A stretch of 64,000 bases of DNA from Serratia inhibens (GCF_003591175.1 NZ_QYYG01000002.1:620001-684000), one strand, 5' to 3'. Positions 9,420 through 18,503 are shown, counted from the first letter of the stretch. Program-made: numbers and translations. Notes: generated by a model from the sequence alone, not told the origin.

Positions 9420-10102
9420 AATTCGGCCCTCTTGACGCCCAATGAATAACGCCGTTCAAGCCACAACAACACGCCATTGGAAACGGTGGTAAAAACCAGA
9501 TAAACCACACCGGCCACTATCGCAAAGAAGAAGGGTTGGTAGGTGCCTTTGCCGGCCAGTTGAGTGGCTTTCACCACGTCGTTCAAACCCAGAATCGACA
9601 CCAGCGCCGTCGCCTTGAGGATCACCTGCCAGTTGTTGCCGATGCCCGGCAGGGCAAAACGCATCATCGCAGGGAACAATATGCGGCGGAAAATCTGTGA
9701 GCCGGAGAAACCGTAGGCGGTAGCCGCCTCGATTTGCCCCTTCGGCACCGCCATATAAGCGCCGCGAAAGGTTTCCGTGAAATAGGCACCATAGATAAAG
9801 CCGAGGGTGATAATCCCCGCGCTGAGCGGATCGATATCAATTTGCGAAAAACCGAGCAGTTCTGTGAGGTTGTTCAGCGCAATCTGCAGGCCGTAGAAAA
9901 TCAGCAGCATCAGCACCAAATCAGGCACGCCGCGGATCAGCGTGGTATAGGCGCCAAACAACGTAGAAAGCAGGCGGTTATGGGAAAGCTTGCCACCGGC
10001 GCCGATCAAACCAATCACCAGCGCCAGCAGTACGGAACTGAGGGCCAACTCCAGCGTCACCAGAGCACCCTCAAATATCAGTTGGGAATAGCCTTGCAGC
10101 AT
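9416..10102 (-). CDS. hisQ: Histidine/basic amino acid ABC permease HisQ
   Basis: HisQ pairs with HisM to form the inner-membrane channel. The 228-residue protein has an N-terminal helix (LIFEGALVTLELALSSVLLA), the EAA loop (AYMAVPKGQIEAATAYGFS) and five predicted helices. It follows hisJ after 85 bp containing a small stem-loop, and overlaps hisM by 4 bp. In Salmonella the hisJ-hisQ gap carries a REP hairpin that keeps the membrane subunits below the binding protein; the stem-loop here could act similarly. Confidence 0.95.
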   Translation of the reverse strand: MLQGYSQLIFEGALVTLELALSSVLLALVIGLIGAGGKLSHNRLLSTLFGAYTTLIRGVPDLVLMLLIFYGLQIALNNLTELLGFSQIDIDPLSAGIITLGFIYGAYFTETFRGAYMAVPKGQIEAATAYGFSGSQIFRRILFPAMMRFALPGIGNNWQVILKATALVSILGLNDVVKATQLAGKGTYQPFFFAIVAGVVYLVFTTVSNGVLLWLERRYSLGVKRAEL

Positions 10103-10138
10103 CTACTTCACCCTGTCGTCATTGGAGCCCGAACCATC

Positions 10139-10158
10139 GGGGCCAGCGAACTGACCCC
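10139..10158 (-). other. Stem-loop between hisJ and hisQ
   Basis: GGGGCCA and TGACCCC form a short imperfect stem with one mismatch around a six-base loop, about 30 bp after the hisJ stop on the coding strand. A role in lowering hisQMP relative to hisJ is inferred by analogy with Salmonella. Confidence 0.35.
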
Positions 10159-10187
10159 GTAGTCACACCATGGAACGGTACGTGGGA

Positions 10188-10970
10188 TTAACCGCCGTAG
10201 ACGTCAAAATCGAAGTATTTTTTCGCAAACTTGTCGTAAGTGCCGTCTTTGCGCATGTCGGCAAAGGCTTTATCCAGCGCCGCCTTCAGCTCGGTATCGG
10301 TCTTGCGCAGCCCCATGCCGGTACCCACGCCAAAGAACTTGTCATCCTTCACCGATTCGCCGGCGAAAGCATAATCCTTGCCCGGAGGCTGCTTCAGGAA
10401 ACCGTCGCTGCCCGCCACTTCATCCTGGAAGGCGGCATCAATGCGGCCGGATGCCAGATCGGCATACACCAGGTCCTGGTTCTGGTAAGGCACCACGGTG
10501 ATGCCCTTAGGCTGCCACATGGCGTTCGCATAGGCTTCCTGAGTGGTGCCCTGCAGCACGCCCACGCTCTTGCCTTTCAGCGCGTCCACGGTTGGCAGCA
10601 GCTTAGAGCCTTTCGGCGCGATCAGACGGGCGTTAGCGGCGTACAGCTTGTCGGTAAAGGCAATTTCCTGCTGGCGTTTTTCGGTGATCGACAATGAAGA
10701 GATGATGGCGTCAATTTTCTTCGCCTTCAGAGAGGGGATCAGCGCGTCAAAATCGCTTTCCACAAAGGTACATTGGGTATTTATGCGTTTGCACAGCTCT
10801 TTGGCCAGATCGATATCAAAGCCGACCAACTCACCTTTGGCGTTTTTGGATTCAAATGGTGCATAGGTCGGATCGGTACCTATCTTCAGCGTTGATGGTA
10901 CTGCGGCAAATGCGCCGCTTACCGCGCTCAAAGCCAAGACTAAAGGAAGAACCTTAACCAGCTTTTTCAT
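10188..10970 (-). CDS. hisJ: Periplasmic histidine-binding protein HisJ
   Basis: HisJ captures histidine (and basic amino acids) in the periplasm and delivers it to HisQMP. The 260-residue precursor has a typical signal peptide ending near residue 22 ([14 protein letters not shown]) and the type II solute-binding signature around [18 protein letters not shown]. The two cysteines of LCKRINTQC, conserved as a disulfide in HisJ/ArgT, are present. The C-terminal [11 protein letters not shown] is the same as in E. coli HisJ. In E. coli argT lies between ubiX and hisJ; here it is missing, so HisJ is the only binding protein of the locus. The start has GAGGG about 6 bp upstream. Confidence 0.95.
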   Translation of the reverse strand: MKKLVKVLPLVLALSAVSGAFAAVPSTLKIGTDPTYAPFESKNAKGELVGFDIDLAKELCKRINTQCTFVESDFDALIPSLKAKKIDAIISSLSITEKRQQEIAFTDKLYAANARLIAPKGSKLLPTVDALKGKSVGVLQGTTQEAYANAMWQPKGITVVPYQNQDLVYADLASGRIDAAFQDEVAGSDGFLKQPPGKDYAFAGESVKDDKFFGVGTGMGLRKTDTELKAALDKAFADMRKDGTYDKFAKKYFDFDVYGG

Positions 10971-11272
10971 AAATTACCCTCAAATTGATTTTTTTGATGC
11001 CACTGCGGGCATTACTTTCCCACCAAATCAATTTGCAGTAATCGTGCCATATTTGTTGCTGTAGGCGGAGGGAACGGCTCCGGCCTTCACAAAACTGTTT
11101 CCTGGGACGATAACCGCAAAAATAAATCGGCCAGTCAGGGCCGCGTCACGGGCAAGGGCAAAATGCCAGAGCCTTGAAACAGTGAGCGTGATGGAGTGGG
11201 ATCATTATGGTGCATGTGCCGCCCTAATTCAGTGCGGTGTTGCACAAATGTGCCAAATTGGGGATAAATTTG
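10971..11272. other. hisJ upstream region
   Basis: This 302-bp region between hisJ and ubiX holds the sigma-54 promoter of hisJ (11034-11049) and, beyond it, about 220 bp with short TGCAC-type dyads (for example at 11240-11256) that could be activator sites. It occupies the place of E. coli argT; no argT coding remnant was recognised. Confidence 0.6.
11034..11049 (-). promoter_or_regulatory. Sigma-54 (RpoN) promoter of hisJQMP
   Basis: Read on the coding strand the site is TGGCACGATTACTGCA. It has the invariant GG and GC separated by exactly 10 bp, and TGGCACG is a perfect -24 half. Transcription would begin near 11023, leaving a ~50-base leader with a GAGGG ribosome site before hisJ. In Salmonella the argT promoter of this locus is nitrogen regulated, so NtrC control of the whole operon is expected. 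Confidence 0.8.
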
Positions 11273-11845
11273 TTAATTGGAGCCTTGCCAACGGGTGAAC
11301 AAATCTTTCGGTAATTCAATGTCGAACTGATCGACCACCCGATTCACGGTTTGATCGATGATGTCATCGACGCTTTTCGGTTGGTGATAAAACGCCGGTA
11401 CCGGCGGCATGATCACCGCGCCCATTTCCGCCGCCTGCGTCATCAGGCGCAAATGGCCTATATGCAACGGGGTTTCACGCACGCACAACACCAACCGGCG
11501 GCGTTCCTTCAGTACCACATCGGCGGCGCGCGTCAGCAGGCTGTCGCTATAACTGTTGGCAATGCCGGATAAAGTCTTGATTGAGCAAGGTAAAATTACC
11601 ATACCCAGGGTTTTGAACGAACCGGAAGAGATGCTGGCACCGATGTCGCGCGCATCATGCACCACGTCGGCCAGCGCCTGCACTTCACGCAGACCGAGCT
11701 CGGTTTCCAGCGACAGCGTCTGCCGCGCCGCGTTGCTCATCACCAAATGGGTTTCCACCTCTGCGACGTCATGCAATGCCTGCAACAGGCGCACGCCATA
11801 GATTGCGCCGCTGGCGCCGGAAATACCGATGATGAGTCGTTTCAT
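11273..11845 (-). CDS. ubiX: Flavin prenyltransferase UbiX
   Basis: UbiX makes prenylated FMN, the cofactor of the decarboxylase UbiD in ubiquinone synthesis. The 190-residue product begins MKRLIIGISGASGAIYG, the FMN/phosphate-binding loop of the flavodoxin-like fold, and contains SSGSFKTLGMVILPCS and CVRETPLHIGHL typical of the family. The open frame extends 32 codons further upstream, but that stretch is not conserved; the ATG at 11845 with AGAGG upstream is the real start. It lies downstream of purF on the same strand. Confidence 0.95.
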   Translation of the reverse strand: MKRLIIGISGASGAIYGVRLLQALHDVAEVETHLVMSNAARQTLSLETELGLREVQALADVVHDARDIGASISSGSFKTLGMVILPCSIKTLSGIANSYSDSLLTRAADVVLKERRRLVLCVRETPLHIGHLRLMTQAAEMGAVIMPPVPAFYHQPKSVDDIIDQTVNRVVDQFDIELPKDLFTRWQGSN

Positions 11846-11928
11846 AAAGCTGGCCTCTGCCGAAGAGAAAGAAGGATCAGGCAGACTTTGCCGGAATGGC
11901 GGAGCATAAGCAAGTCGGGGGAGGATAA

Positions 11929-11961
11929 TGCACCGCGACAAACGCCGCGGTGCACCTTTTT
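11929..11961. other. Stem-loop between purF and ubiX
   Basis: TGCACCGCG pairs with CGCGGTGCA around an 8-base loop. The T-run (CCTTTTT) lies on the + strand side, the wrong side for purF mRNA, so this is a weak terminator for purF but could stop antisense transcription. Confidence 0.4.
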
Positions 11962-11976
11962 GGCTAGCGCAGAGGC

Positions 11977-13494
11977 TTAACCTTCGTTATGCATTTCCAG
12001 ATTTTCTGCTTCGGTCTGGCCACGCATCGCCTTGGCGTCGTCGTTACGCAGCGATTCCAGATACTCGAGGTAGCTCTGGTCTACGTCTTTGGTGACATAG
12101 ATACCGTTAAACACCGAGCATTCGAACTGGCTGATGTCCGGGTTCTCTTCACGCACCGCTTCGATCAGATCGTTCAAATCCTGGAAGATCAGACCGTCGG
12201 CACCGATGATCTGGCGGATTTCATCCACTTCACGGCCGTGGGCAATCAGTTCGTTGGCGCTTGGCATATCAATGCCGTACACGTTCGGGAAACGAATTTC
12301 CGGCGCAGCGGAAGCCAAATAAACGCGTTTCGCCCCGGCGTCACGCGCCATCTCAACGATCTGCTCGGACGTGGTACCGCGCACGATGGAGTCATCCACC
12401 AGCAACACGTTCTTGTCGCGGAACTCGGCGCGGTTGGCGTTCAGCTTGCGACGTACCGACTTACGGCGCGCTTGCTGGCCCGGCATGATGAAGGTACGGC
12501 CAACATAGCGGTTCTTCACAAAGCCCTGGCGATACGGCTTATCCAGGATACGCGCGATTTCCAATGCGATATCGCAGGAGGTTTCCGGGATCGGGATCAC
12601 CACGTCGATGTCCAAATCTTCCCACTCGCGAGCAATCTTCTCGCCCAGCTTCTGCCCCATGCGTACACGAGCGCTGTAGACCGAAATCTTGTCCATAAAG
12701 GAGTCTGGACGGGCGAAGTAGACGTATTCGAACAGGCACGGGTTGGTTTTCGGGTTCTCTGCGCACTGGCGGGTGAACAGTTGGCCCTTCTCGGTGATGT
12801 ACACCGCTTCGCCCGGCGCCACGTCGCGCAGGAACTCAAAGCCCAGAGTATCCAGCGCCACGCTCTCGGAGGCCACCATATACTCGCAGCGACCGTCTTC
12901 AAGCTGGCGTTTGCCGATCACCAGCGGGCGAATGCCGTTCGGGTCGCGGAACGCCAGCAGACCATGGCCGATGATCATCGCCACGCAGGCGTAGGCACCG
13001 CGCAGTTGCTGATGCATGGCGGCAACGGCGGTAAAGATGTTGTCTGACTCCAGCGGATAGTCCTGGAAACGGTCCAGCTCACTGGCCAGAACGTTCAGCA
13101 GGATCTCGGAATCGGAGGTGGTGTTGACATGGCGGCGGCCGCTTTCAAACAGCTTTTGGCGCAGCTCATGGGCGTTGGTCAGGTTGCCGTTGTGGGCCAG
13201 CGTAAGGCCGAACGGAGAGTTTACATAAAATGGTTGAGCCTCTGAGGCACTGGAGCTGCCAGCCGTCGGGTAGCGCACATGGCCAATACCCATGTTGCCC
13301 TGCAAGCGCTGCATATGGCGTGCCTCAAACACATCCTTCACCAGACCATTTGCCTTACGCAGACGGAACCCGTTATGGGCATCTATGGTGACGATGCCTG
13401 CGGCATCCTGGCCACGGTGCTGAAGCACCATCAACGCATCATAAATCGACTGGTTTACCGGCATAAAACCGGCGATACCGACAATACCGCACAT
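11977..13494 (-). CDS. purF: Amidophosphoribosyltransferase
   Basis: PurF catalyses the committed step of purine synthesis: PRPP + glutamine to phosphoribosylamine. The 505-residue protein begins [10 protein letters not shown], so the nucleophilic Cys is exposed after Met removal (Ntn-type glutaminase domain). The second half is a type I phosphoribosyltransferase with the PRPP motif [15 protein letters not shown] around residues 360-375. It follows cvpA by 21 bp in a PurR-controlled operon. Length matches E. coli PurF. Confidence 0.98.
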   Translation of the reverse strand: MCGIVGIAGFMPVNQSIYDALMVLQHRGQDAAGIVTIDAHNGFRLRKANGLVKDVFEARHMQRLQGNMGIGHVRYPTAGSSSASEAQPFYVNSPFGLTLAHNGNLTNAHELRQKLFESGRRHVNTTSDSEILLNVLASELDRFQDYPLESDNIFTAVAAMHQQLRGAYACVAMIIGHGLLAFRDPNGIRPLVIGKRQLEDGRCEYMVASESVALDTLGFEFLRDVAPGEAVYITEKGQLFTRQCAENPKTNPCLFEYVYFARPDSFMDKISVYSARVRMGQKLGEKIAREWEDLDIDVVIPIPETSCDIALEIARILDKPYRQGFVKNRYVGRTFIMPGQQARRKSVRRKLNANRAEFRDKNVLLVDDSIVRGTTSEQIVEMARDAGAKRVYLASAAPEIRFPNVYGIDMPSANELIAHGREVDEIRQIIGADGLIFQDLNDLIEAVREENPDISQFECSVFNGIYVTKDVDQSYLEYLESLRNDDAKAMRGQTEAENLEMHNEG

Positions 13495-13515
13495 GTTGTC
13501 TTTTCCTCATCAGCG

Positions 13516-14016
13516 CTACCGCCCCGGTAAATGGGTCGGTAAGAAACTCGACGTGCTCTGCAGGTAGTCAAAGAACCACCTGATGATATAACTGAACTGG
13601 GGAATGAGCTGTGACTGTTTCCAGTCGTCACTTTGCGAAAAGCCGGTAAAGGTATCCAGGAAAAACAGTATCGCCGAAACGATCAACACGCCGCGCAGTG
13701 CGCCGAAACAGACGCCCAGCACCCGGTCGGTGCCTGATAACCCGGTTTTCTCTACCAGAGAGCTAATCACATAGTTGACAATGGCTCCTACGATCAGGGT
13801 CGCGATAAACAAGATGGCAATCGCGATGCCGTTTCGCACCAGTTCATCTTCAAAACGAGTGAAGTAGACCGCAAGGTAAGAGTAGAAATGGCTGGCAACA
13901 AAAAACGCACATCCCCATGTCACAAGTGACAATGCTTCGCGAACAAACCCTCGGATCAGGCTCACCAGAGCCGAAAATCCAATCACCGCTATAATGACGT
14001 AATCAATCCAGACCAT
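13516..14016 (-). CDS. cvpA: CvpA family inner-membrane protein
   Basis: CvpA is a four-helix inner-membrane protein first found as required for colicin V production and since linked to bile-salt/envelope stress tolerance; its biochemical activity is unknown. The 166-residue product starts MVWIDYVIIAVIGFSALVSL and has four clear hydrophobic stretches plus the conserved TDRVLGVCFGALRGVL segment. It is the first gene of the cvpA-purF operon, and the PurR box lies about 60 bp upstream of its start. Confidence 0.95.
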   Translation of the reverse strand: MVWIDYVIIAVIGFSALVSLIRGFVREALSLVTWGCAFFVASHFYSYLAVYFTRFEDELVRNGIAIAILFIATLIVGAIVNYVISSLVEKTGLSGTDRVLGVCFGALRGVLIVSAILFFLDTFTGFSQSDDWKQSQLIPQFSYIIRWFFDYLQSTSSFLPTHLPGR

Positions 14017-14074
14017 GAACTATTCCAATGATGAATCGCCCCTGCATCCAATTCGCGGCGAATTCTAACAGAAA

Positions 14075-14090
14075 AAGAAAACGTTTGCGT
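14075..14090 (-). promoter_or_regulatory. PurR operator of cvpA-purF
   Basis: On the coding strand the sequence is ACGCAAACGTTTTCTT, which fits the 16-bp PurR palindrome consensus (ACGCAAACGTTTNCNT) with no clear mismatch. It lies 58 bp upstream of the cvpA ATG, the same place as in E. coli. PurR with hypoxanthine or guanine would repress transcription here. Confidence 0.9.
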
Positions 14091-14113
14091 AGGGGATTTC
14101 CCAGCGCGCAACA

Positions 14114-14149
14114 AATAAAAAACGGCGATAAAAAAATTCTCAATCGCCG
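14114..14149 (-). terminator. Rho-independent terminator downstream of dedD
   Basis: On the leftward strand CGGCGATTGAG, an A/T loop and ATCGCCG are followed by TTTTTTATTTG. It lies about 100 bp past the dedD stop and before the cvpA promoter, isolating folC-dedD transcripts from the PurR-controlled operon. Confidence 0.8.
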
Positions 14150-14218
14150 CGCCCACATAGGCCGTATTGCCTGTGAAAGGCACATTTTCAATAGTGATTA
14201 CACCGGCACTCATCGATT

Positions 14219-14244
14219 CAGGGGCACAGCATGCTGTGCCCCTG
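14219..14244. repeat. Perfect 26-bp palindrome 5 bp after dedD
   Basis: The two 13-base halves (left half CAGGGGCACAGCA) are exact reverse complements with no spacer. It could form a stem at the dedD mRNA end but has no T-run. It may protect the 3' end or bind a dimeric protein. Confidence 0.7.
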
Positions 14245-14249
14245 TCCTG

Positions 14250-15020
14250 TCAACGTGCGCCGTAGGGCTTCACCTGGCCGCTCAAACCGCTGATGGAGTT
14301 CAGCGCAGACAGCGAAGACTGCAGCTTCTGTTTTGACGCGTCCGGACCAACGTAGATCCGGGTGATTTGCCCCTGTACCGGCGTTGACGGCACGGTGAAG
14401 GCGCGATAGCCGGACAGCCTGAGCGACGCCACGACCTCATTCACCTTGGCGGCGTTCTTCAGCGCACCCAGTTGCACCACATAAGCCTGCCCTGCCGGCG
14501 CTTTCTCTTCCGCAGCCGGTTTCGACTCCGGCTTAGGTTCTGGCTTCGGCTCAGGTTTGGGTTCCGGTTTAACTTCCGGGACAACCTCAGGCTTCGGCTG
14601 AACGACAGGTTTCGGCTGCTGCACCGGTTTCGGCTTCACTTCCACCGGCTTGGTTTCAACCGGTTTGGTTTCGACCGGTTTCGGCTTGGGTTGCTGTACC
14701 GGGCGAGTTTCGACCGGCGGCGCAACCTGAACCGGCTGTTGCGCCGTCTGGCGTGCGGCCTGCTGCGAGGCCGCTTCATTCGCCGCCTGCTGCTCAACCA
14801 ACGCGCCCGCCCCTTCCGGCGGCTGCGCCGGTAAAGACTGGGTTACCGGCGGCACCGCGTCGTTCTCTTCCACGTCACCCGGTTTTGGCACCAGGGGAAT
14901 GGCCGCGAACTCATCCTCGTAATGTTTCTTTTTTCCATCCAGCAGCCCTGGCAGGATAATGACCCCCAGAGCGACCAGAATGACGGTTCCTACCAATCGG
15001 TTTTGAAATTTGCTTGCCAC
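14250..15020 (-). CDS. dedD: Cell division protein DedD (SPOR domain)
   Basis: DedD is a bitopic inner-membrane septal protein whose periplasmic SPOR domain binds denuded peptidoglycan and supports FtsN in constriction. The 256-residue product has a cytoplasmic start, one helix around residues 9-26 (VGTVILVALGVIILPGLL), a long Pro/Lys/Glu/Gln-rich linker with KPVET and KPEP repeats (about residues 95-170), and a SPOR domain from about residue 178 (AYVVQLGALKN) to the end. It is longer than the ~220-residue E. coli protein because of the linker. The start is a GTG with GGGGAG upstream inside the end of folC; the genes abut exactly. Confidence 0.93.
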   Translation of the reverse strand: MASKFQNRLVGTVILVALGVIILPGLLDGKKKHYEDEFAAIPLVPKPGDVEENDAVPPVTQSLPAQPPEGAGALVEQQAANEAASQQAARQTAQQPVQVAPPVETRPVQQPKPKPVETKPVETKPVEVKPKPVQQPKPVVQPKPEVVPEVKPEPKPEPKPEPKPESKPAAEEKAPAGQAYVVQLGALKNAAKVNEVVASLRLSGYRAFTVPSTPVQGQITRIYVGPDASKQKLQSSLSALNSISGLSGQVKPYGAR

Positions 15021-16286
15021 TCACACTCCCCGCATCTCGTCTAACGCCGCCATCACGTGCGCAACGGTGTGGAACGATCCACAGACGATCACAATATCCT
15101 GAATATCAGCGTCCTGCATAGCCTGACGCCAGGCAGTTTCGACATCGGCAAACTGCCGCGGTTCCGTCAAATGTTGCGCCAGTGATTCAACGCTGGCACC
15201 ACGCGGCCCTTCCAGCGGCGCGCAATACCATTCATCCACCTGTTCGCTCAGGCAAGCCAACGTGCCGGCGATGTCTTTATCCGACAGCATACCCACCACG
15301 GCGCGCACTTTGCCGCCCTTGCGCGGCAGCTTCGCCAGACGCCCGGCCAGATAGCCTGCGGCGTGCGGGTTGTGTGCCACGTCGAGGATCAGCATCGGGT
15401 CCTGTCGCACAATCTGGAAGCGCCCAGGCAACGTCGCCTGCTGCAGGCCGGCGAAGATCGCCCGTTCATCGATTTCCAACGCGGAATAGTGCAACGCCGC
15501 CAGCGCGGTCGCAGCATTGGCTAGCGGGACGTTGGGCATCGGCAGGTCGGTCAGCAGCGTGCCGCCGCCTTCCCACTGCCAGCGTTCGCCCTGTTCGCTG
15601 AAAGTCCAGGCTTCGCCACGACGATACAGCGTCGCCCCCAGTTTTTCCGCCACCTCGCGGATGGTGGCCGGCATATCCGGCTCGCCTACCACGGCCGGCT
15701 TGCCGCCGCGGAAGATTCCGGCCTTCTCGCGACCGATGCTTTCGCGATCGTTGCCCAGCCAGTCGGTATGATCCAGCGCGATGCTGGTGACCACAGCCAC
15801 GCTCGGGTCGACGATATTGGTCGCATCCAGACGGCCGCCAAGGCCAACTTCCAGGATCACCACGTCAAGCTTAGCCTGTTTGAACAGTTGCAGCGCCGAC
15901 AGAGTGCCAAATTCGAAATAGGTCAATGAGGTTTCACCCCGGCCCGCCTCAATGGCGGCGAACGAACGGCTATGCTCCGCCTCGCTCAGCTCATCGCCCT
16001 GAATGCGTACCCGCTCGGTATAACGCACCAGGTGCGGCGAGCTGTAAACGCCAACGCGCAGACCAGCCGCCATCAGAATGGCTTCCAGAGTCCGGCAAGT
16101 CGTGCCTTTGCCGTTGGTGCCGGCAACGGTGAACACCGTCGGTGCGGGGGTGAGTAAATCAAGATGCGCCGCAACGCGCTGTACGCGTTCCAGGCCAAGC
16201 TCGATCGCCTGGCTGTGCAGACGTTCAAGATAATAAAGCCACGAGCTCAATGGCGACGTGGCTTGGGGAATTTGGTGGTTTTGCAT
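15021..16286 (-). CDS. folC: Bifunctional folylpolyglutamate/dihydrofolate synthase
   Basis: FolC adds glutamate to dihydropteroate (making dihydrofolate) and then to folates, retaining them in the cell. The 421-residue product has the Mur-ligase-type P-loop TVAGTNGKGTTCRT, the conserved SPHLVRYTERVRI, GLGGRLDATNIV, and IALDHTDWLG, then the C-terminal domain with DVAHNPHAAGYL. Three starts are possible within 12 bp (GTG 16298, ATG 16295, ATG 16286). The innermost puts MQNHQIPQATSPLSSWL at the N-terminus and gives a length like E. coli FolC. It lies downstream of accD across an ERIC remnant, and dedD begins directly after it. Confidence 0.95.
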   Translation of the reverse strand: MQNHQIPQATSPLSSWLYYLERLHSQAIELGLERVQRVAAHLDLLTPAPTVFTVAGTNGKGTTCRTLEAILMAAGLRVGVYSSPHLVRYTERVRIQGDELSEAEHSRSFAAIEAGRGETSLTYFEFGTLSALQLFKQAKLDVVILEVGLGGRLDATNIVDPSVAVVTSIALDHTDWLGNDRESIGREKAGIFRGGKPAVVGEPDMPATIREVAEKLGATLYRRGEAWTFSEQGERWQWEGGGTLLTDLPMPNVPLANAATALAALHYSALEIDERAIFAGLQQATLPGRFQIVRQDPMLILDVAHNPHAAGYLAGRLAKLPRKGGKVRAVVGMLSDKDIAGTLACLSEQVDEWYCAPLEGPRGASVESLAQHLTEPRQFADVETAWRQAMQDADIQDIVIVCGSFHTVAHVMAALDEMRGV

Positions 16287-16360
16287 GAGTCCCATCACTG
16301 ATTGGGTTCATTGATCCATCAGGGCACCCCCCTCACCGCGGTAAAGGCGATGCTCTCCGT

Positions 16361-16422
16361 AACACCCGTCACCTTTCAAGCTACAGCGGGTTGACTGCAA
16401 CGTGAAATTCATTAGGGCATAT
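16361..16422. repeat. ERIC element, internally deleted copy
   Basis: ACACCCGTCACCTTTCAAGCT...CAG is followed by a short middle and GTGAAATTCATTAGGGCATA. These are both ends of the ERIC copy at 18379-18503 with the central ~60 bp missing. It lies between folC and accD, inside their shared transcript if they are cotranscribed. Confidence 0.7.
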
Positions 16423-16455
16423 CAGCCGGCACTTAGCCACAAAATGGCGGCTGAA

Positions 16456-16491
16456 CCCCGCGTGGGCTTGTGCCTGCGCGGGGGACTTTTC
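16456..16491. terminator. Stem-loop after accD
   Basis: CCCCGCG...GC pairs with GC...CGCGGGG around a short loop 5-40 bp past the accD stop. The T-run is on the + strand (ACTTTT), so termination of leftward accD transcripts would be inefficient. Confidence 0.4.
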
Positions 16492-16495
16492 TGCC

Positions 16496-17404
16496 TCAGG
16501 CGTCGGCCTGATTTTCCTGTGCGACTACCGGTTCTGCCTCATCGAAATGCGGCTGCGGCTGGTTGGTCAGCTTGGAAAGGATACTCGCCAGAGTACGGCG
16601 CATTTCCGGGCGACGCACGATCATGTCGATGGCGCCTTTTTCAATCAGAAACTCGCTGCGCTGGAAGCCCGGCGGCAGTTTTTCACGCACGGTCTGCTCG
16701 ATAACACGCGGGCCGGCAAAGCCGATCAACGCTTTCGGCTCGGCGATATTGATATCGCCCAGCATCGCCAGACTGGCGGAAACGCCGCCCATGGTCGGAT
16801 CGGTCAGCACCGAAATGTACGGCAACCCGCGTTCCTGCAGTTTCGCCAGCGCTGCGCTGGTCTTCGCCATCTGCATCAGCGACATCAGCGCTTCCTGCAT
16901 ACGCGCACCGCCACTGGCTGAGAAACACACCAGCGGGCAGTTGTCTTCCAGCGCCTGTTCAACCGCGCGCACGAAACGCGCACCGACCACGGAAGACATG
17001 GAACCGCCGATAAAGGCGAATTCGAAAGAAACGGCGACAATCGGCATGCCGTACAGCGTACCTTTCATGACGACCAACGCATCTTTCTCGCCGGTCGCTT
17101 TTTGTGCCGCAACCAGGCGATCTTTATACTTTTTGGAATCCTTGAACTTCAGAACGTCTTTCGGCTCCAGTTCGCTGCCCAGTTCTACCTCACTGCCCTC
17201 GTCAAGCAGGGTATGCAGGCGCATGCGCGCAGTCATGCGCATGTGGTGGTCGCACTTAGGACACACTTCCAGATTACGTTCCAGCTCGGCGCGATAGAGA
17301 ACCTGACCGCAGCTGTCACATTTGGTCCAGACCCCTTCAGGAATGCTCGCCTTACGGGTTTGTGTAATATTGCTCTTGTTAAGAATTCGTTCAATCCAGC
17401 TCAT
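16496..17404 (-). CDS. accD: Acetyl-CoA carboxylase carboxyltransferase subunit beta
   Basis: AccD forms, with AccA, the carboxyltransferase that moves CO2 from carboxybiotin to acetyl-CoA, giving malonyl-CoA for fatty acid synthesis. The 302-residue product has the N-terminal zinc ribbon with cysteines 29, 32, 48 and 51 (CDSC...CPKC), then the crotonase-fold carboxyltransferase domain ([30 protein letters not shown]). The open frame continues 26 codons upstream, but the conserved start is [11 protein letters not shown] at 17404 with AAAGG 7 bp upstream. In E. coli AccD also binds its own mRNA through the zinc domain. Confidence 0.97.
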   Translation of the reverse strand: MSWIERILNKSNITQTRKASIPEGVWTKCDSCGQVLYRAELERNLEVCPKCDHHMRMTARMRLHTLLDEGSEVELGSELEPKDVLKFKDSKKYKDRLVAAQKATGEKDALVVMKGTLYGMPIVAVSFEFAFIGGSMSSVVGARFVRAVEQALEDNCPLVCFSASGGARMQEALMSLMQMAKTSAALAKLQERGLPYISVLTDPTMGGVSASLAMLGDINIAEPKALIGFAGPRVIEQTVREKLPPGFQRSEFLIEKGAIDMIVRRPEMRRTLASILSKLTNQPQPHFDEAEPVVAQENQADA

Positions 17405-17638
17405 CGATGACCTTTCTGTTTGAACCTGACGGACACCCGTCCGCTGTTCATGCTTTAACAATCCCCCCGCAGACAGACCCAATGAAAAAGTGCCTGAGCA
17501 AAACGCGACAAACGCGTGACCGAGGCACTGGCTTCAGGGCTTGTTCGCGAGAACAGACCATAAATGTCGCTCATTAAACCATATCGACCCGACACTGTGG
17601 ATAAAAAACTGGTCGAACCGACAGGTTAAGCGATGTTT

Positions 17639-18301
17639 TTACTGTTTTTGCTGGCGGGCAGCCGCGCGCTTATGGCGCCAGATTTCAATGATGCCCGGCA
17701 AAATTGAAACCAGGATGATCGCCACGATCAACAGTTTCAGGTTTTCCTGCACGATCGGCAAATCACCGAAAAGGTAGCCAGCATAAGTGAAGAGCAGCAC
17801 CCAAACCAGCGCGCCAATCACGTTGTAGGCAGCAAAATGACGGTAGGACATTTTCCCCATACCGGCGACGAACGGCGCAAATGTGCGCACGATCGGCACA
17901 AATCGCGCCAAAATAATCGTTTTCCCACCGTGTTTTTCATAAAACTGATGGGTTTTATCCAGATAGCTGCGGCGGAAAATTTTCGAATTCGGGTTACTGA
18001 ACAACTTATCGCCAAACAGCCGGCCAATAGTATAGTTCACCGCGTCACCGAGGATCGCAGCCCCTACCATCAGCGCAACCATGGTATGCACATTCAGATC
18101 GTTCGTCGGCAGTGCCGCCAGCGCGCCGGCGACAAACAGCAAAGAATCCCCCGGCAGGAAAGGCGTGACCACCAGCCCGGTTTCGCAAAACAGGATCAGG
18201 AACAAAATGGCATAGACCCACATGCCGTATTGCGCGACCAGTTCGGCCAGATGTACGTCAATATGCAGAATAAAATCAATCACAAACTTGATGATGTCCA
18301 T
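17639..18301 (-). CDS. dedA: DedA family inner-membrane protein
   Basis: The 220-residue product begins [22 protein letters not shown] and has the DedA/SNARE-associated core: [23 protein letters not shown] and a later [17 protein letters not shown] with the paired Arg residues. DedA-family proteins are implicated in undecaprenyl-phosphate or phospholipid translocation and membrane potential maintenance. An upstream extension of 32 codons is not conserved; the ATG at 18301 gives the E. coli length. It lies upstream of accD and downstream of truA, as in E. coli. Confidence 0.94.
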   Translation of the reverse strand: MDIIKFVIDFILHIDVHLAELVAQYGMWVYAILFLILFCETGLVVTPFLPGDSLLFVAGALAALPTNDLNVHTMVALMVGAAILGDAVNYTIGRLFGDKLFSNPNSKIFRRSYLDKTHQFYEKHGGKTIILARFVPIVRTFAPFVAGMGKMSYRHFAAYNVIGALVWVLLFTYAGYLFGDLPIVQENLKLLIVAIILVSILPGIIEIWRHKRAAARQQKQ

Positions 18302-18378
18302 AGGTTCTCTCTTTTTACCGGGTGTCTCACCCACCCGGCAGATGCACAAGGGAACAACGCGTCGGTCGCGCCGGCGTC

Positions 18379-18503
18379 TATACCCGTCGCCTTTCAAGCT
18401 GCAGCGTTGTTACCTGCACTTACTCACCTCAGTTACTTACTAAAGTAAGCGCATGGATGAGTGAGCTGGGCGCCTAGCCGCAACTCGAAATTCATAGGGT
18501 ACA
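18379..18503 (-). repeat. ERIC element, full-length
   Basis: About 125 bp with TATACCCGTCGCCTTTCAAG at the left end, a central palindrome around TTACTTACTAAAGTAAGCGC, and GAAATTCATAGGGTACA at the right end. Read on the reverse strand it parallels the copies at 21641 and 36194, so it is in the opposite orientation to them. It sits between truA and dedA and ends 5 bp from the truA stop. Confidence 0.85.

Noticed and set aside
11240-11256. Second sigma-54-like site (TTTGGCACATTTGTGCAA on the reverse strand)
   Set aside because: GG and GC are 9 bp apart instead of the required 10, and the site is ~270 bp from hisJ. It is better seen as a short dyad, perhaps an activator site or a relic of a lost argT promoter.
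11989-13047. Long + strand open frame (352 codons) opposite purF
   Set aside because: It is an antisense shadow of purF codon usage, with no motif or start signal.
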